In this document: positions 48,256 through 61,000 of the stretch, piece after piece
Position numbering within the stretch: the stretch's first letter is position 1
Layout: every line of letters starts with the position of its first letter
NCBI GenBank assembly: GCA_025267735.1
Contig: CM046308.1
Span: 39,359,267 to 39,423,266 of the forward strand
Source: Mactra quadrangularis
Taxonomy: Eukaryota > Mollusca > Bivalvia > Venerida > Mactridae
Reading direction: 5' to 3'
Length of the DNA stretch: 64,000 nucleotides
Translations under genes and position numbers: made by a program
The notes under the pieces: model-generated
The model's input: the letters and a program-made list of their open reading frames with translations, nothing else
Told to the model about the DNA's origin: nothing
Databases searched by the model: none

Positions 48256-48523
48256 TATAGCAAGATATAATCATAATGATGTTCCAGGCAATATTGTGGA
48301 AAACATATCGGAAAGTCCAATGATAGAAAATCAACATTTTTTGAGAAAGTGAAAATACTCCAATGGGAGGAATTCCAATGGGAGAAGGATTTAATTAAAC
48401 ATATTTCTAGTTAAGATATCTCAATGAAAATATACTGGTGTTATGCCCATATGTAGATCTACATTTGTTAAACATTTGAAAAGATATTGGATAAGAAATT
48501 AAAAAGGAAGTTTGCGAGATTTT

Positions 48524-48860
48524 ACTTACGAAGGTTCACATCGCAAGTTTTTGTAAGTAGTACGATTGGTCAGAGTAATAAAAGAAGTTAATTTGACAAT
48601 AACCAGAGTCCATTTTCTCTCTATTTGTTTTTTGTTTTTACTTACGACAGTTCATATCGTAAGTTTTTTGCAAGTAGTACGATTGGTCAGAGTAATATAA
48701 GAAGTTAATTTGATAATAACCAGAGACCATTTGTTCTCTAATTGTTTTTTTTTTTTTGACTTACGACGGTTCATATCGTAAGTTTTTGTAAGTAGAGACA
48801 TATTGGTGAGTGTAATATAAGAAGTTAATTTGATAATAACCAGAGTCCAGTTTCCTTCTA
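48524..48860. repeat. Three tandem hairpin-bearing units of about 117 bp
   Basis: Units start at 48524, 48640 and 48759. Each opens with a stem acttacga...tcgtaagt and continues with agtacgattggtcagagtaa (first two units) and an ataaccagag box, then a T-run. Confidence 0.88.
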
Positions 48861-50334
48861 ATTGTTTTCTGCTTTTAATAAAGAACTATTTTGTTCGTCA
48901 GTTGATCAATAGATATACATGTTCTGAATAAGGCAGTAACAAAAATTAATTCGCAGATTTTCTTCCCCACACGCCCGACAAAAATCATTTTACTAAAACA
49001 TTTTTGAACGATTGAAAAAAGTTCTAAGTAAGCATTTAGAAAATCCACTCTCCTTATCATTCCTGTTCTTCGGGATACATTCGGTCATTTTCCATTTTTG
49101 TTTTGTTTTGGAATTCTTTACCATAAGTACTTGCCTTTTACAATGTCAATGCTATTTGAGATTTGCTTTTTTTGAATTTGTGTGTTTTTGCACACAATGT
49201 TGTCATGTGAAAGGGTCGGTTAATGTTTTACCAAGATAATTTGTTATAGTTTGTTTTTGAACTTTTGGTGCAACCGTCAGGTTGGTGCACGCTAGAACCT
49301 GGTTAAACCCCCTAGTGGCAATTGTAATGACACTGTACGTTCTGAGGAGAAAACCCCGTTAGTTTCTTCTTTTTCTTATTAGTTTGTGGGGTCCCCTTTA
49401 TAACAAAAGTTTAAAAATGTTAAAAAAATATCCCTCAATGCTTTTTGACTATATGTAAGGTTATTATTTTTTATTGCTGTTCCTGACATACTTGCTTTCA
49501 CATTTATTTGGAAAAATGCTTTTGAAATCTGTGATGTTTTACAGTATAACCTCTGCAGAGCGGTCCCATACAGAACAAATCCTCTGCACAACAACAGCTT
49601 TTGACATTTCCTTTAGGCGTTATTTTAATTGAATTAAACCTCTGTAGTGCAACTATTTCTGAACAACCACACACTTAAGTCCCTCCCATGGCAGTGAGTG
49701 ATGTTACAGAGAGGTTGTACTGTATTTTTGTTTTTAGTTGTGTTTAAAGCCGTGGAAACACAAATTATGATCACTTTTCGGCGGTCAAATTAAAACCCAC
49801 GCGCCAACATAATTTTCCTATAAAATTTGGATGAGAATCTATTTAGTTAGTTACTATTGCCTTATTCCCAATAATGTGAAAATAAGTCTTATATGGCGGA
49901 AAAGGATACAATAGTAGAGAGCTTGATTGGCACAACAAAAGGAATGAGTTCCATAATTTCGGCTTAATCGTCTCTTACTCTATGGGACTGTTCGATTTAC
50001 ATTGTGTCGGTATCGTTTCGGCATTGGCGATCATGTGATCGGCGAACGGCGACATTTTTACCAATCAAGCAACCTTTCTCCAAGAACTTAGCACACTGTT
50101 TGATTTCCGAGATCCAATAACAAACTGAGTCAAATATCGAAATAGTTCAATGTTCGACATTGGCATATGCAAATATCGAACTGAGGTCAAATATCGTACC
50201 ATTTCGATTTCAGACTTTCGTCAGAAATAATTCCATAATCGCAGACTACTACTTCAAGCATTTCACTCGTACAGAGTTTAAAAAACTGATGTACGCCGTT
50301 TTAGAACTCAAGCCCTATCTATGTGATTACTTTA
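48861..50334. other. Intergenic region 3' of the LicD-type gene
   Basis: AT-rich. Contains the pogo-like MITE at 49542-49722. No convincing poly(A) signal close to the LicD stop was found; the nearest minus-strand AATAAA is about 0.8 kb away near 49503. Confidence 0.5.
49542..49722. mobile_element. Tc1/pogo-type MITE, copy A
   Basis: 181 bp flanked by TA. Ends are cagtataacctctgcagagc and, reversed, cagtacaacctctctg. Inverted relative at 62361-62537. Confidence 0.8.
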
Positions 50335-52092
50335 CTAAGGCAACATATCTTCAAATGGTAAATTTCCATCAGCATTGTGTCTGTCTAAACAATAGTGAGC
50401 ACCCGGTTTCTCACAAGGAGCAAAAACATTAGTTTTATAATTAATCCACCCAGATGTTTCTCCCGTGGTTAACCAATGCAAGGCATGCTGGTAAATCTCT
50501 TTGCCGTACCTATTGCGTACAAAGAGACCAGGGTTCCTAGGCATAGTGACCCATTTGCCATCCAGTAAAACTTTAGTTGGTTTTACGCCGCTTAGAGTCA
50601 TTTTCTCCGAATCCATGATATGCTGCCCGTACATTTCGATATTCCAGTTTTTGTATCTGAATTTAAATTTTCCACCAGCGTGGATGTTGTCAACGCAGCA
50701 CCAAGTTTCAGTTTTAGAACTTTGGTCCATTCCGAAGTCAACAAGTTTAGGTATAATACCAACGAACGCTGAAAAGTTAGCAGTAAGAAAAGTAATGTCA
50801 GCGTCCATTTCCCATGGAAGAGTTTTTTCGAATTTTACGGCTCCCAATGCAGTGCCTTCTTGCAGTTCGCAGAACATTCCATTTTCTTCGCAAACTTTCA
50901 TTATTTTATTTACACTGTCAGCATTATATTGGAGTTTACAGATATCATGCGCACCAGTTTGCCCCAAGCATGGCGGTCTTATTTCCACACCAAACGGTGT
51001 TTGCATTCTTAATAATTTCCATTCTTTCATCATTTTCATCCACTTTCCGACAACAACTTCTGTTTTGGAACTTCTATGCCCATTTATATGAAACATTGAA
51101 TCGGGGCATACGACGGTTTCTTTTTTATTGTTGGCACTTTTCAGGAACCAGCCTTCAAAGAGTCCACTGGGATCTTCTACGTCTTCTAAGAACCTATTTT
51201 CCATCAGATACGCTCGACTGGTCACAAACGGACCTTCCGCGTAATCACAGAAAATGCATTCGTGTAAAGATTCGTCGTAACCCTCCAGATATCGCAGTGA
51301 ATAATTTCTGTAAACAGATTGAAAACAACCTTTCTTCCAGTGACCTTCACGGTCACGTGCTGAACCGGAAACGGCCACAACATTTAAACTTTCAAACTCT
51401 CTGATCAGCCTCTCCAATCTCGAATCATTTGTTAGGAAGTCAACATTCCTTGCAATAAGAACATAAGGCGTTTTGACGTCTTTTATTGCGTTATTCCAAG
51501 CGCCTCCGGTGTTTCCGTTAGCATGCGTCCGAGCGACAAGATGATGAAATGACAATTTAACATCATTTGCATTTTTCTCCGATTGTAACGATACAATGAC
51601 GCTAAAATTAGCATTTACTGAATAAACTGAGGAGACAAACCTTCTGACGGTTGATACATCTTCATCGTTATCAAAAACTCTCAAAATCGTAACCAATTTC
51701 CACAGTGGTTTGGCGTAGCTACAATTTGTTGTTTCAAACCCACGATAAAAGAAAGGATATCCATATGTCGTTCCCTTAAACGTTTCCGGGCAGACGGATT
51801 TTGGCGCATGCGTAGTGCGCTCATACAAGCTTTTATGATCAATCCCAACAAAATTTAATAAATCATTCATAGATTTTATAGCTTGTTTTAACTGGTCAGA
51901 AGTTTTGGATCCCCTAACGTGTTTATTGGCCTCAATTATAGACTTTGCAATGGATTTTAGTTTTGTTTGAAATTCATCCTCGACGCCATCTTTTTCCGGT
52001 GGTGTAGTGTTTGTCACAGTGCGCACGACACTGGAATCTCGACGTACTTTCAGGATTCTATTATAGGAATAAGCATTGTCTTTTATTTGGAC
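50335..52092 (-). CDS. LicD-type gene, main exon
   Basis: Acceptor gttttctgttttcag, then GTCCAAATAAAAG in phase 0. The frame is open for 585 codons to TAG at 50337-50335. An internal GTG at 52026 is not the start; the frame continues upstream for 22 codons (V-Q-I-K-D-N-A-Y-S-Y...) to the splice site. Antisense frames at 50501-51404 are shadows. Confidence 0.94.
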   Translation of the reverse strand, partial: VQIKDNAYSYNRILKVRRDSSVVRTVTNTTPPEKDGVEDEFQTKLKSIAKSIIEANKHVRGSKTSDQLKQAIKSMNDLLNFVGIDHKSLYERTTHAPKSVCPETFKGTTYGYPFFYRGFETTNCSYAKPLWKLVTILRVFDNDEDVSTVRRFVSSVYSVNANFSVIVSLQSEKNANDVKLSFHHLVARTHANGNTGGAWNNAIKDVKTPYVLIARNVDFLTNDSRLERLIREFESLNVVAVSGSARDREGHWKKGCFQSVYRNYSLRYLEGYDESLHECIFCDYAEGPFVTSRAYLMENRFLEDVEDPSGLFEGWFLKSANNKKETVVCPDSMFHINGHRSSKTEVVVGKWMKMMKEWKLLRMQTPFGVEIRPPCLGQTGAHDICKLQYNADSVNKIMKVCEENGMFCELQEGTALGAVKFEKTLPWEMDADITFLTANFSAFVGIIPKLVDFGMDQSSKTETWCCVDNIHAGGKFKFRYKNWNIEMYGQHIMDSEKMTLSGVKPTKVLLDGKWVTMPRNPGLFVRNRYGKEIYQHALHWLTTGETSGWINYKTNVFAPCEKPGAHYCLDRHNADGNLPFEDMLP

Positions 52093-55000
52093 CTGAAAAC
52101 AGAAAACGCAAAAATACTTTGAACGAGCACAATTTCCATTAATCCTTTAAAGACAGGACGTTTGTTTCATAGAATTGATTTGATAATTTCTTCTCTGTCG
52201 GTGGTTTGTGCCTGTGTTTTTACAATGGTTGGTACGTGTTTTAGCCAAGTATATCACATGTTAACCCTGTGGGTGGCGCTTATACATTTACCCCGCTGAT
52301 ATAAATACTGGATGTTTGATCGATAATCCCCGTACATGAATATGTACACGTATATCCGTTTTTATCGATCGTGAATACAGAAATATTGTTGTAGGTATTT
52401 AAATCAGAGTGGTTAATGTATGCACCACTGACAGTTGAGTAAATTTTAACAATACAACTCGAATCTTTACATCGGTTACTTTTGGCTTTAGTAACCCGGG
52501 TAGATAGCGCAGTTGGTAGCGCGCCGAGATTTGGAATCTCGTGCCCGAGGGGGTGCGGGTTCGAATCCCACCCGGGGAGGTTATACCCTTTCATGAAAAT
52601 TTGACAATAATGTCGATTTTCCTCCATTGATTATATAATATGGAGAAGTTTCCGGCCTTGTGGAAGAGTAGGTGAGTACTGGTTATAGACAATGGTCCAG
52701 AAAAGCTAGGTTAGGTGTGCTGGACGCCGTAAAATGACCTAAAATTGTGTTGACACGGCGTTAACTCCAATAAATAAAACATCTGGCTTTAGCCAACTAT
52801 TTCACAAAGTTTTAACAGTTACATATGGTCACATATATTGAATTATGTGTCCAGATTTTGAAAAAGGCATTGGCTTGGACGTCCCCCCCCCTCTGGGGCG
52901 GGATATTAAGCTAATATTGTGCCATTGAATGTCATCATAGGGGGGGGGAGCTCAAAGTTAATGTTCCCGCTATTCCAAAGGGTGAAGGGAGTGGGTTATA
53001 AATGACAAGAAGTGCATATTGCATATTATTATAATGTTTTATTTAACTCTAAATGTCGCATGCATTAACCCCCCCCCCTGGTTTAAATTCAATTCAATTA
53101 ATCTTAAGTACAGAAGTATTGCAGTGAAAATTCAAATCAGTGTGGTTAATGATAGTTGAATGAAATTTATCCCTGCTTTAATAAAACATCTGCCCCGTGT
53201 TCAGTAACTACTGTTAGCTAACGTTACGGGTACGGGAGAACTCAATCCGAAGACAGCTCAACCCGTGCAATATTCAACTCAAAGTTGAGATAACTCAATC
53301 CGTTAGTAGGAGATGGAGTTGTCTACGGGTTAAGTTGTTCCGATACTTCCGTTACGGAACGTTTTGGAACGTTCAAGATAACTGAACGCGCTGCTGTTCT
53401 GTTTTGTTTACCATGAAACTACTTATATTTATCACACTTCTAATAAAATCAATATATTATTTGTGAAACTTTCCTCTAAGGTATATAATGACAGTTATTA
53501 AGTTACTTACTCTTGCAGACAAATTAAGCCAGACTTAGCTAGACTAATTATAAGGCTGTGACATTAAATAGTCGATGTTTATTTAGAAGAAAAGGTTCAG
53601 GCATATATAGCCCGTTTAAAGGGATATGCATGCAAATGACTGTGCCAAAAGTATAGAACCACGTTTAGTTTTTAAAACAGTATTATGAACGTACGAAATC
53701 ACTTACTAATAACATTTGTCACTTATAACATTCAACTGAACGAATCAAAACATGTGGCTTACACATTGTTAAAAACGAAAGTTGGATACTGAGGGAATCA
53801 CCAAGCTATTTATAGATTTGTTTTAAGTCGTACTTGCTGCATTAAGCATTTTCATTGGTCGCTTCTTGTCTTTTCAACATTCTTAGGCGGTTAGGATATC
53901 TTTTAAACAGAATTATACTAATGTTGCACAATAACAAGCTCTAGTATCTTCTCATCAGTAAATGCATATTTTAACACTAATCTATTTTAGCTAACCTGAC
54001 CCACGTGGGTCTATTTAGGAAACATCCCAAGTATAAAGAGTAAATATAGAAATATTTTGCCAAGTAATATATCAGTTTGTCTACTTCAATCACTATTATA
54101 AAAAAATTAATGCAAAACCAGGAAAATTGGAACTGAATGTTTTGCCTACTAATCCCTTTAAATCAACCCTAGACACTGTATTACGGTATATTCATTCACG
54201 CCGTGGTCAAATGCATTTGCAACATAAATAGCCTGTTCACTCTAACCTGAAATACTGAATAGCACTGTATAATCGTTCATGCCGCGGTCATGCGCGATCA
54301 AATCATAAATAGTCTGTTCATATAGATAGGATTGTAGTCGTAGAAATTTATCGTAACCTAATTTCACGAAGGTATGCAGTTATCTTCCGCAAAACGAACC
54401 CATGACCTCCTTGAAGCGTTACCCGTAGAGCCAACCCGGGTCTACACCTGGGAGTCATGACAAGCTTTTATAAAAAGCTTACTGAAAGAGAACTTTTTAA
54501 TTCACATATGTATTTCTTGATTTAAGAAAATGTTTTAAAAGCGCTACATTCAAGCTACATGAATGCACGATCAATGCCACGTGATCGATGTTATTTTTTG
54601 GCTCTGATACAAAACGATAAAAACTTAAAAAATACAAAATGATGAATTGAATCATATCGATCTTGGCATGAATTGTGGTCGTTTATGAGACTTTCAATAG
54701 TGATTTATACAAGAAAAGATTAATGCAAAGCATTAAATACCGCCGGATAGTGATAACATTATGTGTACATACACAAAAGAGAAAACAAAGATATACGCGG
54801 CAAAATTCTGTATTCTGAGGTATAATACAAAACATGTAAAGTGTTCCATGATTAAAAGGCGCAGTTTATAAATCTATATAGTTACTACATTATTATATAG
54901 TTACTACTTTTAATAAACTTTTATAAAAAAAACCACATCGCTTATTGGCCACCATTTACAGCAATATATCTATGTTTACTAAAATATAAGCACATATTAT

Positions 55001-58000
55001 ATTATTAAATTATAATCAATCATGGTCTGATAATTCTTCTTTGTATATCGTCAGTTTTAGTGTCACTATTATAGACCGTTCCTCAAAGTTGTTCTATAAA
55101 TAGACTTACGGACCGTTAGTGTTTACAATGCACGTGTACTCGCATGTCTGTGTGTTTTAGTCTAAACCAGTAGCCTGTTCAATTATCCTGAACGTTCTAA
55201 AACGTCGGAACAACTCAACCCAAAGACAACTCAACCCGAGCCAACTCAATCCCTACGAACGGGTTGAGTTGTTCCAATTTTGAGTTGAGTTATGCACGGG
55301 TTGAGTTGTCTTCGGGTTGAGTTGTCCTGTATCCATTACGTTCGCTAACAGTCGTTACTGAACACGCTGCAGGGTTTAGAAGAGAAGATAATTAGTAATT
55401 TCTTAGAGAAACTCATTTTAAACATGATATATAAATGCTTTACAGAATAAATAAAATGTATACAAAAACACGCCAGATTTAACAATTCAGTAATCTAATG
55501 CTTCTTGTCCTGCCGTTTTTTCAAACATATTTTGACTTAATGGTGGCCTTAATGAGAAAGTGAGTTAGACAGTTATTATACAGTAACAGTGTTTTTTAGC
55601 CTGAAACTCAATTTAGGGGAGCAGATATTTTACAATGTCTTAAAATATAAATTAAGGATAAAATGTTCTTTAAAATGCCCCCAAACAGCACAAAATTTCA
55701 TTGCAGTACTATAAAAAAACCTAAAAATTAATACAATTTAGCACTGTCAACATAAGTAAATTAAAAAGGAGGACGCCAGTAAAATCAAATCATGAACTGC
55801 TCCTACCATGGTCATCAGATTCTGACGACTCCAATATACCACCGGCCTTCTGGCCGGCGGTAAATAAGTAAATAGTGATGTTATATGTTGACCAAATAGG
55901 TGGAAATAAAAGGGCCTCCTACATGCTAAAGTTATTCGTCATTCCAAATCTTGACTATGCGATTAAAGTTATATTTTTGACATTATTTGTATTGTAATAA
56001 TTTCGTCTGTAAATTGATGATATACAATGTGAAAATCATAATAAAATAATTAATAATTAAATCCGTTCTGTTCTTTTCTGTTTGTCATTGCAGTAACCCC
56101 AAGCCATGCTAAATCATGTTCATTCATTTGTCGCAATTTCGTTTTAAAGACATACGGAACTCCGCGGCCATCATACGAATAACCTCGGACATATTTAGAC
56201 GCCATTTTGAAAATACCTTTGTGTCACATGTTCAAAAAGAATACTTGAACCGGAGTCCAAGTGAACAAATCCACAATCGGTTAGGCAATGATTAATGTCT
56301 CGGTTTTAGTCCATACTTTTTATTACTCGATTCCATAATAACGCTGAACAATATACAGTATAGTCACCTGTATAAAAAGCAAACGTGATTTTACAAATTT
56401 TTGAATGCTTATTCATTCAATGAAATGCCGCCTGGCTAGCTCATATGGTAGCACGCAAGTCTACTGATCTAGGGGTCGTGGGTTCGGTTTCCGGGCGGGG
56501 GATTCTTCTGTAGAGCTTGGTCGTGAAATTATTTCTACCGCCATTTTCCCTCCTACCAATGATTCTTAATAATGTAGGGCAGATGTCAGTCATTGTCGAA
56601 AGTATGCGTTTAGTAGTTGGTTAACAGATATATCCAGAGATTTAGCCTTTCCAGGAACAGTGTGTAGGTTGACTGGCCGCCGTAATATATGACCTATACA
56701 ATGTGTTGCTACGGCGTTAAATTCAACAAAAACAAACAAATCATTCACTGAATGGCTTTAAAGAGCATCGATTATTTCATTGAGTATAAACATATCAAAG
56801 ACCTATTTCATTAGCGGACATTTAATTTCTAATTAAATCTTGGTCTTTGATATTTTAGAAAATAAATGAATAAATAATTATATCTCTCTGATAATAAGCA
56901 GACTTTAATGAGTCTATCATTCATAGATACAATAAGGAGTCCAGTAAGTGACATTTTGACTAAGATTTTGTTTTATGAAATATTATTTCGTTTTCAAGAA
57001 CTATTATTTCGATTTTACAAAATATTATTTCGATTTTACTAAAAAGCATTGCATGTTCGTTTAAACGAAATAGTTATAATTATTTAATATTATTTCGTTT
57101 TTTTTTTTTAAAAAACCACATTTTTTTCCAAAATAATTATTTCGTTTTTACAAAATATTATTTCTTTTTTACGAAATATTATGCCGTTTTTACAAATGAT
57201 TATTTCAAAAGCGTAATTTATTAGTTGTTATTTTGTTCACGAAATAATGTTATTTTGTGTAAACGTAATAATTATTTTGTAAAAACGAAATATTATTTCG
57301 TTTAAAGGAATATGCTGGGGGGCGTCTTACTAAACATCTTACTATTTTCAAAGATCTTATCGTACGATTTAGATGTACGACTAAGGTACGATTTATCTTA
57401 TGACCGTCTTACTAACGCCATCGTACTCTTCCAGTAAAATCGTACGTTTTTTAGTCTCTGCGATTTTGACGCATGCGCACATAATCGTATCGCATGGTTC
57501 CGGATACTCTTCAAAATAAAGTTTTAATGGAGTGTTTACATTCGAGACGGAAGGATAACCAACAATTTCGGGGCATTAACTTATTGTTTAGCTTTGAAAT
57601 TATGTAGTTACGGTGTAAACAAATAAGTTAAATGTCTATCGATCTGTACAAACTGTAAATACTGCATGGAATATAGGATTTATGCAGGAATCACTTGGGA
57701 ATATGTCGACATTTTTCACAACCGTTGAACGTCAACAAAGCAAAGAATGCAGAAAAATCAGCTATCGTTTACATTATGCATAAGCTTGGCATTGATTAAA
57801 ATGCGTGCCAATCTTTGTATTTTATATATGATGGCTGTCTAAATCGTCAGACTAATCAGTACAGGGTGAAAACGACTGGAAACCTCAGTTTATACATCCA
57901 ATATCCATGAAGGTAAAATGCTAAAAATTCAATAAAATGAAAATGTAACTTGTTAAAGATATGTGTAATTGTATGGCCAATGTGCCGGTCTTATCAATAT

Positions 58001-61000
58001 TACAATTAGTCATATTCAAAGATATTTAAAGGTGATCCTGGTGATATAAATTTAAAAGTATGGTAAACTGGAGATCTAAGGCACCTCACTGATACTGGAA
58101 TGCTGGCAAGTTGTCCCCAGTCACATTTGTCCTTGGGCGATCATTCCCCAAAGTCGGGGACCGATTGTCTCAGGGTGTATTTCACGGCTCTTAACTGTTC
58201 ACATTATGGGAAGAAGGATATGTCAGTGGCCGGAAAGCTCAGTCGGGAGACCTTTCACCCTCATGGGTTCGAGTCCCAGTCAGACTGCATATTTTTCTTA
58301 CCCTGTGACATTTGGCGCCCAACGTGGGACCGTGACAATTACTTGGTCAGTTGAGATATGTTTGTAATGAAATAAATGCTCCTAAAATGGCTTGGTGTTG
58401 TGAAATTCGAGACAATTTTCCAGTTCTTAGGGAAGTATGTCATGTTCACATTATCGGAAGGATATGTAAGCAGCCGCATATCTCAGTCGGGAGAGCCCTC
58501 ACCCTGTAAGGGAGGGGTCCTGGGTTTAAGTCTTGGTCAGGCTGCATATTTTACTTACCCTGTGACATTTATATGACTGGGAACGGATCATCTAGGGGGA
58601 GAAAAGTATTGAAGACGGATTGTTAGTGCACCCCTTTACTGGCACTTAAATTTTTCTTAATGTCACAGTACTTACCTGTTCACATTATGGAAAATGGGAT
58701 ATGAAAGCGGCTGGATAGCTCAGTCAAGAAAGCACTTGCCTTGTAAGCTAGGGATGCTGGGTTCTAGTCCCATCAGGCTGCATATTTTTCTCACCCTGCG
58801 ACATTAAGTTATGTAATAATTGAAGAATTAAATCACATAAGAAATTATTTCATCTATATATGGGGCCTTATAAGGTGTGTGTGTGTGTTACTATTGAATT
58901 TTTCAATGGGAATAATAGCTATGATACATACTCAATTTTTTCTGTGTATGTTTATTTACAATTCCACAATAAGACCTTTACCACTGTTTCCTTTCCAACG
59001 ATAATTAGCTTATACTGTTACAAAAGCAGATGGAATTGCATTACACAGTATATCCAGTGACTTAATGCAAGTGTATCCCACAATAAAACTCCATGGTCCA
59101 AACTGAGATTCAAACCCACAGCCTCTCACGGTGTAAGTGGACACTACTTGGATGCCATAAAAGCTAGCTAAAAGGCAAGGGAGAACAATTACTGTATTAT
59201 AATTCTGTAACACTGACAGGAAATGTTTTAAACAGTTGCTTACTCCAGTTAATCAGTTTTAAATACATTATACAGTACTGTCTGAAAAAGGCATCAATGA
59301 TGCAACAAGCAAATTTGTTTCCAATTTTATTTCTCATGTACAATATAACAATAATATAATTTTCATAGTTTTGTCACACCTTAATTAAAAATATTTCTTG
59401 GATCAGCTTACTAATCTTTAGCCAGCAGGTCAACCCGGTGAAACTATACTAATATGTATGGATGAGTTTATTTGATGTCAGTGAGTTCCACTTCTTTGTT
59501 TGCTGTTGTTCGCTTTATTTAGCGCTTTTAACTATGATGGCCCGCAGCTTCCAGTTAATGTATGTAAGTAAAAGTTAATTGATCACAAAGATCCTGTAGT
59601 GACTGTTGTATTATAAAATTTATTCTGTTGTAACATATTAAATCACAAAGTCCAACAATTAGGCCATGCCACATTGGAATTTTGTTATGCGTCAACTCAA
59701 GTTTGACAAACCTAGGTACCTATTCACAGAAACACACAAACCGAAAACGAAAACACGTGTCATTCAAGCTAGTATTCACACAAATAAGAACTAGGCAGTA
59801 CATGAATGCTAATAACATAAATGTGAGATTAAAGTAAATCTATAAAAAAGTGTGTAAAACATACACATGTACATTTTCATTAATCAATTACACAGAAACA
59901 AGGAACAATCAGTATTTCCTGAGAAAAATCAGTTATCAAATCCAGGAACAACAGAATTTTTAAGAAAATTCACCAATTTTTTTTTTGGACTGAGTATTCT
60001 AAAACCTATGCGCATGGGGACGCTTAACATAATTCCGATATGGCGTAACCTTAAACCATGTCACAAATACATTGTAAACTATTTTCACAAAGTTATTAAC
60101 AATAAAAGTTAGTTGACAAAAAATGTCTTTTCCTAGTTCTTTTACACTAAGTATATTCTTAAAGTACACATAGTTATAATTCATATTTCTTTATTTTCTT
60201 ATATATTTCTTGATCTACTGATATATTGTAAATAATATTTCTTAGTATTTATAGGAAATGTATTGTAAAGGGGTAGGGCAATATCATTGACCAATGAAAT
60301 TGTGTAAGAGCTTGAAGCCAATAAAATAAGAAGTCAAAAATATAAGTAATACTTAAGTTATTACTGTCAGACTTGAGAAATATTAAGATTTCAACATTGT
60401 GTCAAATGAGACTACTGATTGGTGTCTTAAATACAGATATGTTGCATTACAACACCATTACTGAGTGTTATGACAAAGACAAGGCTGGTGGATGATTGAA
60501 TATAATTATAACACTATATACAAAGAGCGGATACAAATTTAGTTCATGGAAATGAGACACTTATGTTTTTTTTGTTGTTTTTTTTTATATAAAAACACAC
60601 ACAAATGAAACATAACACTGCAACACAACTCTCTATTTTCATAGATTAGATATAAAATGTATTCAATAAGTAAACAGTAGAAAAAAAACATGCTACTGTA
60701 CAATATAGTACAAGACATATTTGTCTTCACTTTAATGACAATTTATCTCATTTCAATATCAGAAAATTTCATGCATAATTGAACAACATTTATTTTCCTA
60801 TTTTAACAAGAAACCATTTTTAAAGGAATGAAAATGATAGCAATACAACTAAATATGTTTATCAAGTAAATTTCTGGGATATGTTAATCATGCAAAAATC
60901 CATGTATTTTACAACCTTTAATGTACAACAATATCAGGATAACACAGTCAAAGATTTCATTACTGTCTATGTACAATTTCCATAATTCCAAAATCAGTAG

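Noticed and set aside
50160..50432. 90-codon plus-strand frame
   Set aside because: Half of it is antisense to the LicD exon end; no independent support.
50501..51404. Two 196-codon plus-strand frames
   Set aside because: Antisense shadows of the LicD-type exon.
52026..52026. GTG at 52026 as start of the LicD-type protein
   Set aside because: The frame continues upstream to a good acceptor and joins in phase 0 to an ATG exon with a signal anchor at 63941.
52492..52580. Functional tRNA gene
   Set aside because: It folds well, but it has an abnormal variable arm, is followed by a SINE body and tail, and is flanked by a target duplication.
52280..52627. 115-codon minus-strand frame
   Set aside because: Read-through of a SINE head and a dispersed repeat.
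56427..56500. Functional tRNA gene
   Set aside because: It is the head of a family-1 SINE with several copies and a target duplication.
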